A stretch of 64,000 bases of DNA from Francisella sp. LA112445 (GTDB lineage Bacteria; Pseudomonadota; Gammaproteobacteria; Francisellales; Francisellaceae): NCBI RefSeq assembly GCF_012224145.1, contig NZ_CP041030.1, forward strand, positions 930,001 to 994,000, written 5' to 3'. Of the stretch, positions 56,083-64,000 are shown one piece after another (position 1 is the stretch's first letter; the number at the start of each line of letters is the position of its first letter). The notes beneath the pieces are model-generated. The model worked only from the letters and a program-made list of their open reading frames with translations, did no database searches and was not told where the DNA came from. Made by a program: the position numbers and the translations under genes.

Positions 56083-56817
56083 ATGGTATTAAAGAAGGTA
56101 AATTTAGCATTATTTTTGGTTGTAGGGGCGTCAAGTACAGTATTTGCTGTTGGTTGTAACCCTAATGTTGATGGTGTTAAGTGGTATCATGTCTCAGCTG
56201 AGAAAAAAGCACTATATTATCAAGCATATAATGTGGCGAGTGAAAAAATAAAGCATGAAGTCAAAAAATATAACCTTAAAAAAGACACTTGGGGTGTCAT
56301 ATTAGATATAGATGAGACTGCATTAGATAACTCTGCAGATGAATATAATAATTATAAAAACTATAAGTTTAATGAAGATATGCTTAAAAAAGGAGATGCT
56401 ATAGCTACTCCTGGAGCTGCTAAATTTACGCATCTAATCCATAAACTTGGAGGTTATGTGAGCTTTGTTACTAATAGAGGCGGTAATGATAAGAAGGAGT
56501 TTGATGCAACTGTTAGAAATCTAAAACAGCAACATATTTATTTTGACCAGGTTCTTTTCTCAAATGAAGATGACGGTAAAGAGCAGTTTAATAAAAATCC
56601 AAGATTTGAAGCTGTGCAAACAGGAGAATATAATAAAAATATAATTTTAACTAATAAACTTCCAGCTCATAAAGTTATAGCTTACTTTGGTGATAATATT
56701 CAAGATTTCCCTAATTTGAAGCAAAAGAATATGCAAAAAGCAGATGCAAAAGCATTCAAGAAGTTTGGTTCTAAATATTTTATTATGCCTAATCCAATGT
56801 ACGGTAGCTGGCAATAA
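56083..56817 (+). CDS. HAD-superfamily acid phosphatase, lipoprotein e(P4)-like (subfamily IIIB)
   Basis: 244 residues. Signal peptide with a lipobox-like FAVGC (cysteine at about 25), then the HAD motif D-I-D-E-T-A-L-D-N with both catalytic aspartates. Motif T-N-R-G-G is present, and a C-terminal YFGDNIQDFP carries the acidic metal ligands. Dephosphorylates nucleotides or phosphomonoesters at the cell envelope; Francisella has several such acid phosphatases. tdk starts 15 bp downstream, so nucleoside salvage may be shared. Confidence 0.88.
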   Translation: MVLKKVNLALFLVVGASSTVFAVGCNPNVDGVKWYHVSAEKKALYYQAYNVASEKIKHEVKKYNLKKDTWGVILDIDETALDNSADEYNNYKNYKFNEDMLKKGDAIATPGAAKFTHLIHKLGGYVSFVTNRGGNDKKEFDATVRNLKQQHIYFDQVLFSNEDDGKEQFNKNPRFEAVQTGEYNKNIILTNKLPAHKVIAYFGDNIQDFPNLKQKNMQKADAKAFKKFGSKYFIMPNPMYGSWQ

Positions 56818-56832
56818 ATCAAGGGAATAATT

Positions 56833-57426
56833 GTGGCAAAGTTATATTTTAGATATTCATCAATGGATGCAGGAAAAACATTAGATCTTTTAAAGGTAGC
56901 TTATAACTATGAAGATCGAGGTAGGAACCCCCTAATTTTAACCTCAGCAGTTGATAAGCGAGCAGGGCTAAATAAAGTCAAATCACGTATAGGTATTGAT
57001 CAAGATGCTTACTCTTTGACTGATCACGATAATATTTATAGTTTTGTACAAAAGTATAATCAGCAAGAGTCTGTTGATTGTGTATTAATTGATGAAATAC
57101 ATTTTTTTAAACCTGAGCAGGTATGGCAGTTAGCAGAAATTGTTGATGAATTAAACATTCCAGTAATCTGCTATGGTTTACGCACTAATTATCTAGGTCA
57201 ACCTTTTGAAACGGCAGCTTTATTATTAGCTATAGCTGATACTTTAGAAGAGGTCAAAACGATTTGTCACTGTGGTAAGAAAGCTAGTTTTAATATGATA
57301 GTACAAAATGGCCAGGCTATAAAAGAGGGTAATCCTATAGTTGTAGATGATGATTCATTAAAAGAAACAGATACTAAATATGTATCCGTATGTCGTAAGC
57401 ATTGGAAAGAAGGTGTTTACGAATAA
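56833..57426 (+). CDS. tdk: Thymidine kinase (class II)
   Basis: 197 residues, GTG start. P-loop MDAGKT, the DxH region VLIDEIHFFKPEQV with catalytic glutamate, lasso region with a C-x-C pair (ICHCGKKA) and a later C-R-K-H zinc half. Phosphorylates thymidine for salvage. It follows the acid phosphatase by 15 bp. Confidence 0.93.
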   Translation: MAKLYFRYSSMDAGKTLDLLKVAYNYEDRGRNPLILTSAVDKRAGLNKVKSRIGIDQDAYSLTDHDNIYSFVQKYNQQESVDCVLIDEIHFFKPEQVWQLAEIVDELNIPVICYGLRTNYLGQPFETAALLLAIADTLEEVKTICHCGKKASFNMIVQNGQAIKEGNPIVVDDDSLKETDTKYVSVCRKHWKEGVYE

Positions 57427-57451
57427 TTGAAAACTATTTATCTTATATCTC

Positions 57452-59803
57452 TTAATCCATAAGCATTAATAAGTGTTCTGCATTTTTAACGCCTAAGTTG
57501 GCAGCCTTTTTATAATACATTTTAGCTTTTTCTTTATTGTAAGGTATACCATTTTCCTGTTCATCATAATACATGTTTCCAAGCATGTAATCTGCAGGAC
57601 CATAGTTTTTGCTAGAAGCTTCTTCAAAGTACTCCATAGCTTTTTTATAGTCTTTAAGATTGTAGTAATAGATCCCAGTATAGTAAATTGCATAAACATC
57701 ACCATCACTAGCGGCATGTTCAAGCTTGTATAACTCTTTATAGTCACCTTTCTGAGCAAATACTTGCATTCTTTGGACTTTTTCTTTGTAAGTTAGTTGT
57801 ATTTGATTATTTTCTTGTTTGTTTTGATTTTGGTGTTCTTGATTCTGTTTCTGAGAGTTTACAGTTTTTCTCTCTTGTAGTTGATCTAAAATATTTTTTT
57901 GACCCTGTTGTGTGCTTGACTTATTATCAATATTTTTACTTAATAAATTATTACTATTTAGTCTCGGTGTTAAAGATGATTGTTTAGGCTTGTTTTGGAT
58001 TATATTATTAATTGTATTTTGAATAAGCTCATTTTTATTGTTATAAAAATAATAAACTAAACCTTCATATTTATTAGTATTATCTTTATCTCCAAAATCA
58101 AATCTTAGAGATGATTTGTTATGTTTAAATTGAGCGAGATCTATTAGATTATTAATATAACTAGGGTTATTGTCTTTTGAGTTAATTATCCAACCATTTT
58201 CAATTTCTATGCCCGATAGACTTTTATAAAAGTTCTGTAGCTTTTCTTTATCAGTATTAAAGAGATTAATATAGACAAGTCCATTTAGACTCTCAAGTTC
58301 TTTTTTAGGGATAGACAGGCCGATTTTTCTATTATTTTCGATCAGTTTCTGCTTGGCTTCTTCACTTTTAGGTTCAGATTTTTTTTCTATGATTTCTTTT
58401 TTAGTTGTTTTTTCCTCTAGCTCCTTTTCACGCTGCTCTTTGATCAATGTTTCTATTTTTGTCATTTCTTTTTCTGCAAGATCAGCTGTTTTAGGGTTAG
58501 AGCTATATAGTAATGTTTGCCATAATATTGATGCTCTATGATAATCTTTATCTTGTGCAAAGATCTGTGCTTGTTTAATAGTTGCTGGATCATAGCCTTT
58601 AGATACAGCTATTGAAAGATATTTATCTTTTTCGTTAGGTTTAATTTCCTTTATTTTATTGGATTGATATGCCAAGTAGATTTGATATAAGAGCTCTGGG
58701 TCAGCTGCAGATATAAGTCTAGGGTTAGATTCAAGAAGTTTCGCTAGGCCAATTATGGCATTTTTATTACCTGCTTTATATGATTTCTTAAAATACTCTA
58801 GAGCTTTATCGTTATCTTTATTTACGCCTTGACCAAATTTGTACAAGATAGCTATTTGATAAAATGCTTGTGCATTATTAGCTTTTTTATAATATTTATA
58901 AGCGTTAGAATAGTTTTTTTGTGTTCCAAACCCATATTGATACAAGTACCCAAGATAATAGTAGTCTGAAGGTGTAGCTTCATCGTCATCTGCTAAGTCT
59001 TGTAATATCTCAAAAGCAGCTTCGTAACCTTTTACATTCTTACTATTAATATCAGCAATAGCTTTATTATATTCTTGTAAAAATACTTCATGTCTATAAT
59101 CTATATATTTATTAACTCCAACAGCACAAACACCGACTATTGCTACACCAATTAAGACTCTAATAATTTTTTTCTTTTTTGATGTGGTTGGTTTAGTTGG
59201 TTCAACACGATCTTCTTCAAGATATACTAGAGGCTCACTATTATTATGCTCTTCTGAGACTAACGGCTGATTATCTTCACTAGTACTTTGGTTAACATTT
59301 ATATTTTCAGTTATTAGATGTTCATTATCGTCATTAGACGTTTCATTTTCATTTTGATCTTTAAATGCTAAAGACTTATTAACCTCGCTAGGAATTTGTT
59401 TATCGCCTTCATTCTTAGGTGCTATAGATTCCTCATTTTCATTAAGAGTTTCATTATTATTTTTATCTTCAGTTGTTGCTAAAGGCTCGTTATTTTCATT
59501 CGAAGCTTCAACACTATTTAGCTTCTCAGATACTAGAGATTCACTATCTTTATTAAAAGTCTTATCATCATCTTGTTCATCAAATACTAAATGTTTATCG
59601 TTTTGGTTGGAGATTTTATTATCACTTTCCTCTTCAGATATTAGAAGTCTTTTCTTTTTGCTAGAAACTTTTTCGCTACTTTTGTTTTCGGGTATTAGCA
59701 GCTTATCTTTCTTACTAGAGGTTTTATTATTATCTTTTTTTTGTGAAGCTAGTAGTTTGCTTCTTGCTTTAGTAGTTTCTAGAGGGTTATCTTTTTCAGA
59801 CAT
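57452..59803 (-). CDS. Large Sel1-repeat membrane protein with acidic N-terminal tandem repeats
   Basis: 783 residues. Residues 11-190 hold ten degenerate 18-residue repeats, acidic and asparagine/serine-rich, each with a hydrophobic pair at a fixed column (leucines at 18, 36, 54, 72, 90, 108, 145, 163, 181). A basic stretch and one membrane helix follow (about 213-232). The C-terminal part has Sel1/TPR-like repeats (about 270-370 and 690-780, e.g. YYLGYLYQYGFG, YMLGNMYYDEQ), two lysine/glutamate-rich coiled-coil regions (about 450-490), and a Q/N-rich linker (640-685). Topology would be N-terminus inside, Sel1 domain outside. Function unknown. Confidence 0.82.
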   Translation of the reverse strand: MSEKDNPLETTKARSKLLASQKKDNNKTSSKKDKLLIPENKSSEKVSSKKKRLLISEEESDNKISNQNDKHLVFDEQDDDKTFNKDSESLVSEKLNSVEASNENNEPLATTEDKNNNETLNENEESIAPKNEGDKQIPSEVNKSLAFKDQNENETSNDDNEHLITENINVNQSTSEDNQPLVSEEHNNSEPLVYLEEDRVEPTKPTTSKKKKIIRVLIGVAIVGVCAVGVNKYIDYRHEVFLQEYNKAIADINSKNVKGYEAAFEILQDLADDDEATPSDYYYLGYLYQYGFGTQKNYSNAYKYYKKANNAQAFYQIAILYKFGQGVNKDNDKALEYFKKSYKAGNKNAIIGLAKLLESNPRLISAADPELLYQIYLAYQSNKIKEIKPNEKDKYLSIAVSKGYDPATIKQAQIFAQDKDYHRASILWQTLLYSSNPKTADLAEKEMTKIETLIKEQREKELEEKTTKKEIIEKKSEPKSEEAKQKLIENNRKIGLSIPKKELESLNGLVYINLFNTDKEKLQNFYKSLSGIEIENGWIINSKDNNPSYINNLIDLAQFKHNKSSLRFDFGDKDNTNKYEGLVYYFYNNKNELIQNTINNIIQNKPKQSSLTPRLNSNNLLSKNIDNKSSTQQGQKNILDQLQERKTVNSQKQNQEHQNQNKQENNQIQLTYKEKVQRMQVFAQKGDYKELYKLEHAASDGDVYAIYYTGIYYYNLKDYKKAMEYFEEASSKNYGPADYMLGNMYYDEQENGIPYNKEKAKMYYKKAANLGVKNAEHLLMLMD
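59234..59773 (-). repeat. Degenerate 54-bp tandem repeat encoding ten 18-residue units
   Basis: Ten units of 54 bp (one of 57) within the Sel1-protein gene, diverged at DNA level but periodic in protein. Unit form is roughly S/N-rich and acidic, then a leucine pair, then E/D/N/K residues. It is the product of old internal duplication. Confidence 0.75.
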
Positions 59804-59936
59804 CTATTACAGCTTTTAATAAAATATATTACTTAAATTATATAATAGCTTTATCTTATATTTAAGACAATTAGATGTTTTCTGTATATAAAAGTGTAAT
59901 GATTAAATTAAAATTTAGTATAAATATAAGCTCTTT

Positions 59937-60806
59937 CTAAGAGAGAGTGTTTTCGTTAGTTTCATCTATTAACATTTGCTCTTTTTCAGCTTGTACGGTA
60001 TCCGGATCTTCCAAAGAAATCTTGCCAAAATGTCCAGCTCTAAAATCATGGACTATATTTTTAGCAGCTTGCTTGATATTAAAGTTTGTCTTTATCCCTG
60101 AGATATCTTTAATGATCTCTTGAGGATGTTTCTCAAGAAATTCTTTTTCATTTAAAAAACTATAACGAGTTAAGAAGTTCTTGGTATTTTTTTCTTTAAG
60201 AAAGTTTAATAAATAACATGCTGTAGCTTCATAATCCATAGCAGTATCTCTAATAGAGCCAATACTTGCGATTCTAAAGCCACTAGTTTCACTTTTAGGG
60301 CTAGGAAACATAATCCCAGGCGTATCAAAGATCATAAAACTTTTGCTAATATCAATGCGTTGCTGTAGCTTTGTTACAGCTGGTTCATTACCAGTCTTTG
60401 CAACTTTTCTACCCGCTAGTTTATTTATCATTGTAGATTTACCAACATTAGGCAGCCCAAAGATAATAGCTCTAATTGGCTTTAGCACAGTACCTCTATT
60501 CGGACATTTCTTTTGTGCAAGATCTATAATTCTTTTAACAATATTTTTATCTTGTAGGGTATTTACTGCAATAGCACTTCCATGGTAGTGATTTAGCCAC
60601 TCTTTAGTAATTTTTGGATCTGCAAGGTCATTCTTTGAAAGTATCTTTATAATCGGTTTATCACCAACAATTTCTTCTAGAACATGATTACTACTAGAAT
60701 CAGGAATACGAGCGTCAACTATTTCAATAGCTATATCAATAGAGGGCATTTTCTTGCGAAACTCTTTAGTGGCTTTATGCATATGCCCAGGAAACCAATG
60801 TAACAT
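59937..60806 (-). CDS. rbgA: Circularly permuted ribosome-biogenesis GTPase (RbgA/YlqF family)
   Basis: 289 residues with permuted motif order: G4 SKNDLAD precedes G1 [10 protein letters not shown], then G3 DTPGIM. N-terminal WFPGHMHKATKEF is the family start. Acts in assembly of the large ribosomal subunit. It is divergent from nagA across 62 bp. Confidence 0.92.
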   Translation of the reverse strand: MLHWFPGHMHKATKEFRKKMPSIDIAIEIVDARIPDSSSNHVLEEIVGDKPIIKILSKNDLADPKITKEWLNHYHGSAIAVNTLQDKNIVKRIIDLAQKKCPNRGTVLKPIRAIIFGLPNVGKSTMINKLAGRKVAKTGNEPAVTKLQQRIDISKSFMIFDTPGIMFPSPKSETSGFRIASIGSIRDTAMDYEATACYLLNFLKEKNTKNFLTRYSFLNEKEFLEKHPQEIIKDISGIKTNFNIKQAAKNIVHDFRAGHFGKISLEDPDTVQAEKEQMLIDETNENTLS

Positions 60807-60868
60807 TGTAGATAAAAATAATAAATTTAGTTAATATAAAGCAAGATTTTACCTATTAGGGCTTTTAT

Positions 60869-62002
60869 ATGCAAAGCTATATTCTAAAAGATGCAAAAAT
60901 TTATACTGAAACAGGTTTTGAAAATAAAGATATAGTAGTTGAGAATAATCTTATCAAAGCTATAGTTGATCAAGCAAAAGCAAAGGATTTTAATCTTCCT
61001 ATAATTGGCTTAGATTCGAATGACTATGTTATACCTGGATTTATCGATATTCATATTCATGGTTCAAAAGGTGCTGATGTTATGGATGGCGATATTGATG
61101 CTCTTGATGTGATTTCTAAGTCTATTTATAAGCAGGGAGTAACAAGCTATCTTGCAACAACTATGACAGCCCCTAATGAACAAATTTTAAAGTCAATGCA
61201 TGCCATTAAACTATATAATGAGCAACCTAACAATCTCAGTGCTAAGATAGCTGGAGTTCATTTAGAAGGACCTTTTATATCTCCTGGAAAGATCGGTGCT
61301 CAAAATCCAAATTATCTTCAAGAAGCAGATGTTGATAAGTTAGCTAACTGGCATACAGCTTGTAATAATTTGATAAAAAAGATAACTATAGCTCCAGAAA
61401 TAAAAAATGCTAACAAAGTAATAGAGTTTTGTAATCATAAAAGCATAATAAGTTCTATAGGTCATACTAACTGTACAATGGCACAAGCCTTTCAAGCAAT
61501 AGATCAAGGATGTAGTCACGCGACACATTTATTTAACGCTATGAGTCCTATCGAACACCGTAACCCAGGAGCAGCTACTGCTTTATTAATGTCAAAGAAA
61601 GTTTTAGCTGAGTTGATTGTTGATGGTATACATCTACACCCGGATATGGTTAAATTTACTTATGAAATAAAAGGTTCAGATAATATTGCTCTTATTACAG
61701 ATGCTATGTCAGCTCAGAATGCAGGAGAAGGCATCTTTGAACTTGGCGGACAAAAAGTAATAGTAAAGGATGGTCAGGCAAGACTAGAAAATGGCGTGCT
61801 TGCAGGAAGTGTTTTGAGTATGAATAAAGCTTTAGAAAATATTATAAAGTTTACAAGCTGTAACCTGCATGATGCTGTTAAAATGAGTAGCACGAATCAG
61901 GCAAAATCATTAGGGTTAAAGAAAGGTCAGATTAAAGTAGGCTTTGATGCAGAGTTTGTTGTTTTAGACAAAAACTATCAAGTTAAACAAGTTATTGGTT
62001 AG
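60869..62002 (+). CDS. nagA: N-acetylglucosamine-6-phosphate deacetylase
   Basis: 377 residues. Metal and catalytic residues in context: IDIHIHGSKG (H-x-H), HLEGPFISPGKIGAQN (glutamate), SIGHTNC, ATHLFNAMSP and the catalytic aspartate in LITDAMSA. Converts GlcNAc-6-P to GlcN-6-P and acetate. It would process the product of the nan locus and recycled wall sugar. No nagB is next to it in this window. Confidence 0.95.
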   Translation: MQSYILKDAKIYTETGFENKDIVVENNLIKAIVDQAKAKDFNLPIIGLDSNDYVIPGFIDIHIHGSKGADVMDGDIDALDVISKSIYKQGVTSYLATTMTAPNEQILKSMHAIKLYNEQPNNLSAKIAGVHLEGPFISPGKIGAQNPNYLQEADVDKLANWHTACNNLIKKITIAPEIKNANKVIEFCNHKSIISSIGHTNCTMAQAFQAIDQGCSHATHLFNAMSPIEHRNPGAATALLMSKKVLAELIVDGIHLHPDMVKFTYEIKGSDNIALITDAMSAQNAGEGIFELGGQKVIVKDGQARLENGVLAGSVLSMNKALENIIKFTSCNLHDAVKMSSTNQAKSLGLKKGQIKVGFDAEFVVLDKNYQVKQVIG

Positions 62003-62005
62003 AAG

Positions 62006-62641
62006 ATGAATTTTTTAGTATTAGATACATCAAGTAGATATTGTTCAGTCGCTTTATCAGTAGATGGTAAAGTTTACAATGATACGAGAGAAATACCTCG
62101 TCAACATAATAAATATCTTTTAGAAATGATCAAAGGTGTTTTTGAAAAAGCAAATATTGATAAAAAATCTTTAGATTTTATTGCTTATGGTGTCGGTCCA
62201 GGTAGCTTTGTTGGAGTTAGGCTAGCTGCAGCTGTTTGTCAAGGTTTTGCAGTTGGATTAGACATTCCTATTATTGGCTTTTCAAGTATGTTTGCTATTG
62301 CAAAAAGTACAAAAACCAATTCAGAAAAAGTAGCTGTTATCCTTGATGCAAGGATGGGAGATTTTTACCTAGGATTATATAATAAGAGCAATAATGAAAT
62401 AGTATCAGAAGATGTTTATAAGTTAGATGAATATTCTAAGGATATTTACTCAGGATATAACCTTGTTGGTGATAGTATTTCTGAATTAGATATTCAAAAT
62501 GATGATTTTCAACTAGATGTTGGTAATGTTATTGAATATGTTTCTAGCTTATACATTAAGCAAAAAACTCAAAAAGCTCTAACACAAGAAGTATTTCCGG
62601 TATATCTTAGGGGTACATCACATTGGAAAACTAAGGAGTAG
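62006..62641 (+). CDS. tsaB: tRNA threonylcarbamoyladenosine biosynthesis protein TsaB
   Basis: 211 residues: LDTSSRYCSVALS start, IPRQHNKYLLEMI, and YGVGPGSFVGVRLAAAVCQGFA, the TsaB/ASKHA signature. It forms the t6A37 complex with TsaD and TsaE. It starts 3 bp after nagA and ends 2 bp before the amidotransferase gene, so the three are one operon. Confidence 0.94.
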   Translation: MNFLVLDTSSRYCSVALSVDGKVYNDTREIPRQHNKYLLEMIKGVFEKANIDKKSLDFIAYGVGPGSFVGVRLAAAVCQGFAVGLDIPIIGFSSMFAIAKSTKTNSEKVAVILDARMGDFYLGLYNKSNNEIVSEDVYKLDEYSKDIYSGYNLVGDSISELDIQNDDFQLDVGNVIEYVSSLYIKQKTQKALTQEVFPVYLRGTSHWKTKE

Positions 62642-62643
62642 TT

Positions 62644-63450
62644 ATGTGTAGATGGATTATGTATCATGGTGACAAAATAAAAATGAGTGATCTCTTAGTG
62701 GATCCAGAAAACTCGTTAATGCATCAAAGTATACATTCTTCTCAAGGAGCAGTTCCAGTTAATGGTGATGGTTTTGGAATTGGTTGGTATACAAGCCTAC
62801 ATAAGGAGCCTGGCATATATAGAGATCCATTACCTGCTTGGAATAATGAAAATCTAATATCCTTAGCAGAACATATAAAAAGTAGAAATTTTATGGCTCA
62901 TGTTAGAGCTAGTACTATCGCACCTACTTCACGTTTAAATTGTCATCCTTTTAAATCTGGAAGAAATATGTTTGTACATAATGGCGCGATAGGTGACTTT
63001 GATGATATTCGTCAAGAAGTTGAGCAATTAATCAAACCTCAGTATTTTAAATCTAGATTTGGTTCAACTGATTCAGAAGCATTATTTTTATTAGCTTTAT
63101 CAAATGGATTAGAAAATGATCCTAAAAAGGCTATAGTTGAATCAATAGACCAAATTCAGAAAATTCAGGCAAAAAATGGTTTAGAAGAAAAAGTAAAAGC
63201 AAGTATTGCATATTCAAATGGAGAAGCTTCTTGTTCGCTAAAAATCTCTACCATTGGAGATAAGCCATCGTTATACTATATAAGCTATAACGATATTATA
63301 GATACCCTTGATGTAAAGAAAAAGGGTAAGAAAAAGAATGGTTTTGTGGTATTATCAGAGCCTTTAGTAGATTCTGATTTATATACCTATGTAGATAATT
63401 ACACATGTATTGAAATTAAAGAAAATAAATTTAAAGTAGAAAAGTTATAA
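62644..63450 (+). CDS. Class II glutamine amidotransferase (YafJ-like)
   Basis: 268 residues. Catalytic Cys2 directly after Met (MCRWIMYHG), NGDGFGIGWY, RASTIAPTSRLNCHPF and FVHNGAIGDF are the usual glutaminase elements. No synthase domain, so its partner reaction is unknown. Last gene of the nagA-tsaB run, followed 10 bp later by the aminotransferase. Confidence 0.9.
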   Translation: MCRWIMYHGDKIKMSDLLVDPENSLMHQSIHSSQGAVPVNGDGFGIGWYTSLHKEPGIYRDPLPAWNNENLISLAEHIKSRNFMAHVRASTIAPTSRLNCHPFKSGRNMFVHNGAIGDFDDIRQEVEQLIKPQYFKSRFGSTDSEALFLLALSNGLENDPKKAIVESIDQIQKIQAKNGLEEKVKASIAYSNGEASCSLKISTIGDKPSLYYISYNDIIDTLDVKKKGKKKNGFVVLSEPLVDSDLYTYVDNYTCIEIKENKFKVEKL

Positions 63451-63459
63451 GGAACAAAA

Positions 63460-64000
63460 ATGGCATCGCTAAATACTAAGATTCAGAATGTTTCAACTTC
63501 ACCAACTAATGCAATGGCGGCATTAGCAAAGCAGATTAAAGATGATGGCAATGATGTAGTATCACTTGCTATTGGAGAGCCTGGCTTTAATACGCCAGAT
63601 GTTGTTAAACAAGCAGGTATTGAAGCTATTAATAAAAATATTACAAAATATACTAATGTTGATGGTTTAAAAGAGCTAAGAGAAGCAATAGTAGCTCGTT
63701 ATAAAAGAGAATATGGAGTTGGTTTCGCAGCTGACCAAGTATGTGTAACATCTGGGGCTAAACACAGTTTACATAATATTTTTAACTGTATATTAGAAGA
63801 GGGTGATGAAGCTATCTTTTTTGCACCATACTGGGTGTCTTATCCTGATATGATTGCTTTAACAGGTGCTAAACCTGTAGCTGTTGAGACTAAATTTGAA
63901 AATAACTTTGAAATCGATGTTGCTGATCTTGAGAAACATATTACAGAGAAGACTAAGGCTGTAATAATTAATTCACCAAACAACCCAACAGGTTTAATTT
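63460..64000 (+). CDS. aspC: Aspartate/aromatic aminotransferase (class I/II), N-terminal part
   Basis: 180 codons up to the window end, ATG after AAGGAAC. The N-terminus has SLAIGEPGFNTPD, KYTNVDGLKELREAI, the TSGAKHSLHNIF cofactor loop and NSPNNPTG. These fit the Ib subgroup of aspartate aminotransferases. The PLP lysine is beyond the edge. The start is only 10 bp after the amidotransferase stop. Confidence 0.9.
   Translation, partial: MASLNTKIQNVSTSPTNAMAALAKQIKDDGNDVVSLAIGEPGFNTPDVVKQAGIEAINKNITKYTNVDGLKELREAIVARYKREYGVGFAADQVCVTSGAKHSLHNIFNCILEEGDEAIFFAPYWVSYPDMIALTGAKPVAVETKFENNFEIDVADLEKHITEKTKAVIINSPNNPTGLI

Noticed and set aside
59234-59773. CRISPR-like array
   Set aside because: The 54-bp periodicity is within an open reading frame, the repeats are diverged, and there are no conserved repeats with unique spacers.

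Overview
The window reads as chromosomal DNA of a Francisella species. Base composition is strongly AT-rich. The evidence for the genus is an IS5-family element of the ISFtu2 type, a class A beta-lactamase of the FTU-1/BlaA type with the carbapenemase-style cysteine pair, tightly packed gamma-proteobacterial housekeeping genes, and several decayed genes. I cannot fix the species by eye. An intact hslUV, a sialic-acid catabolic cluster and a duplicated aaeXAB-like efflux locus are the most useful discriminating markers.

Layout. 0-5 kb: the 5' end of an MscS-type channel cut by the window edge, an FMN reductase, two MFS transporters, and an aspartoacylase-like protein that has lost its zinc ligands. 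5-8 kb: prs, rplY (L25), a CNNM/CorC membrane protein and a small lipoprotein. 8-13.8 kb: a compact minus-strand run sthA-pilD-dsbG-like-bla-pth-ychF, with a beta-lactamase embedded among core genes. 13.9-19.5 kb: a K+ channel, an atypical POT transporter, hslUV and a YciC-like membrane protein. 19.7-25.7 kb: a sialic-acid (nan) locus with a LacI-type regulator, nanA, an SSS symporter, a ROK kinase and nanE. The regulator is frameshifted, the nanE start is out of frame behind an A10 tract, and an IS5-type element sits in the last codons of nanE. 25.7-30.7 kb: lplA, tyrS, a 54-residue membrane peptide, hslR, a DUF2797 protein and a flavin monooxygenase. 30.7-37.2 kb: two tandem copies of a DUF1656-HlyD-FUSC efflux operon. 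The distal copy is broken twice at homopolymers, and an IclR regulator is divergent from it. 37.3-40.7 kb: an iron-uptake operon (accessory domain, FTR1 permease, ferredoxin-type membrane protein, P19) behind a Fur-box-like promoter. 41-44.3 kb: an AspH-like oxygenase homologue, a nitrilase, tRNA-Ser(UGA), and an HXXEE-family gene killed by two stops. 44.3-49.3 kb: a cation diffusion facilitator, galU, acs and a DMT exporter. 49.3-55.3 kb: miaB-phoH-ybeY-corC-lnt, split by about 0.8 kb that holds an opposite-strand ORFan. 55.4-64 kb: an O-methyltransferase, an acid phosphatase lipoprotein, tdk, a large Sel1-repeat membrane protein with ten acidic 18-residue repeats, an RbgA-type GTPase, nagA, tsaB, a class II amidotransferase, and the start of an aspartate aminotransferase.

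Functional links. The nan genes would convert imported sialic acid to GlcNAc-6-phosphate, and nagA (35 kb away) would carry the pathway on to GlcN-6-phosphate. The iron operon is a self-contained reductive ferrous/ferric uptake module. The FUSC/HlyD/DUF1656 genes form an aromatic-acid-type efflux pump. Four putative single-base indels occur in the 16 kb between 20.0 and 36.0 kb, three of them in homopolymers. They may be real decay, slippage-based phase variation, or assembly error, and they need raw-read confirmation. I found no CRISPR array, prophage, rRNA or obvious new multi-gene defence system.
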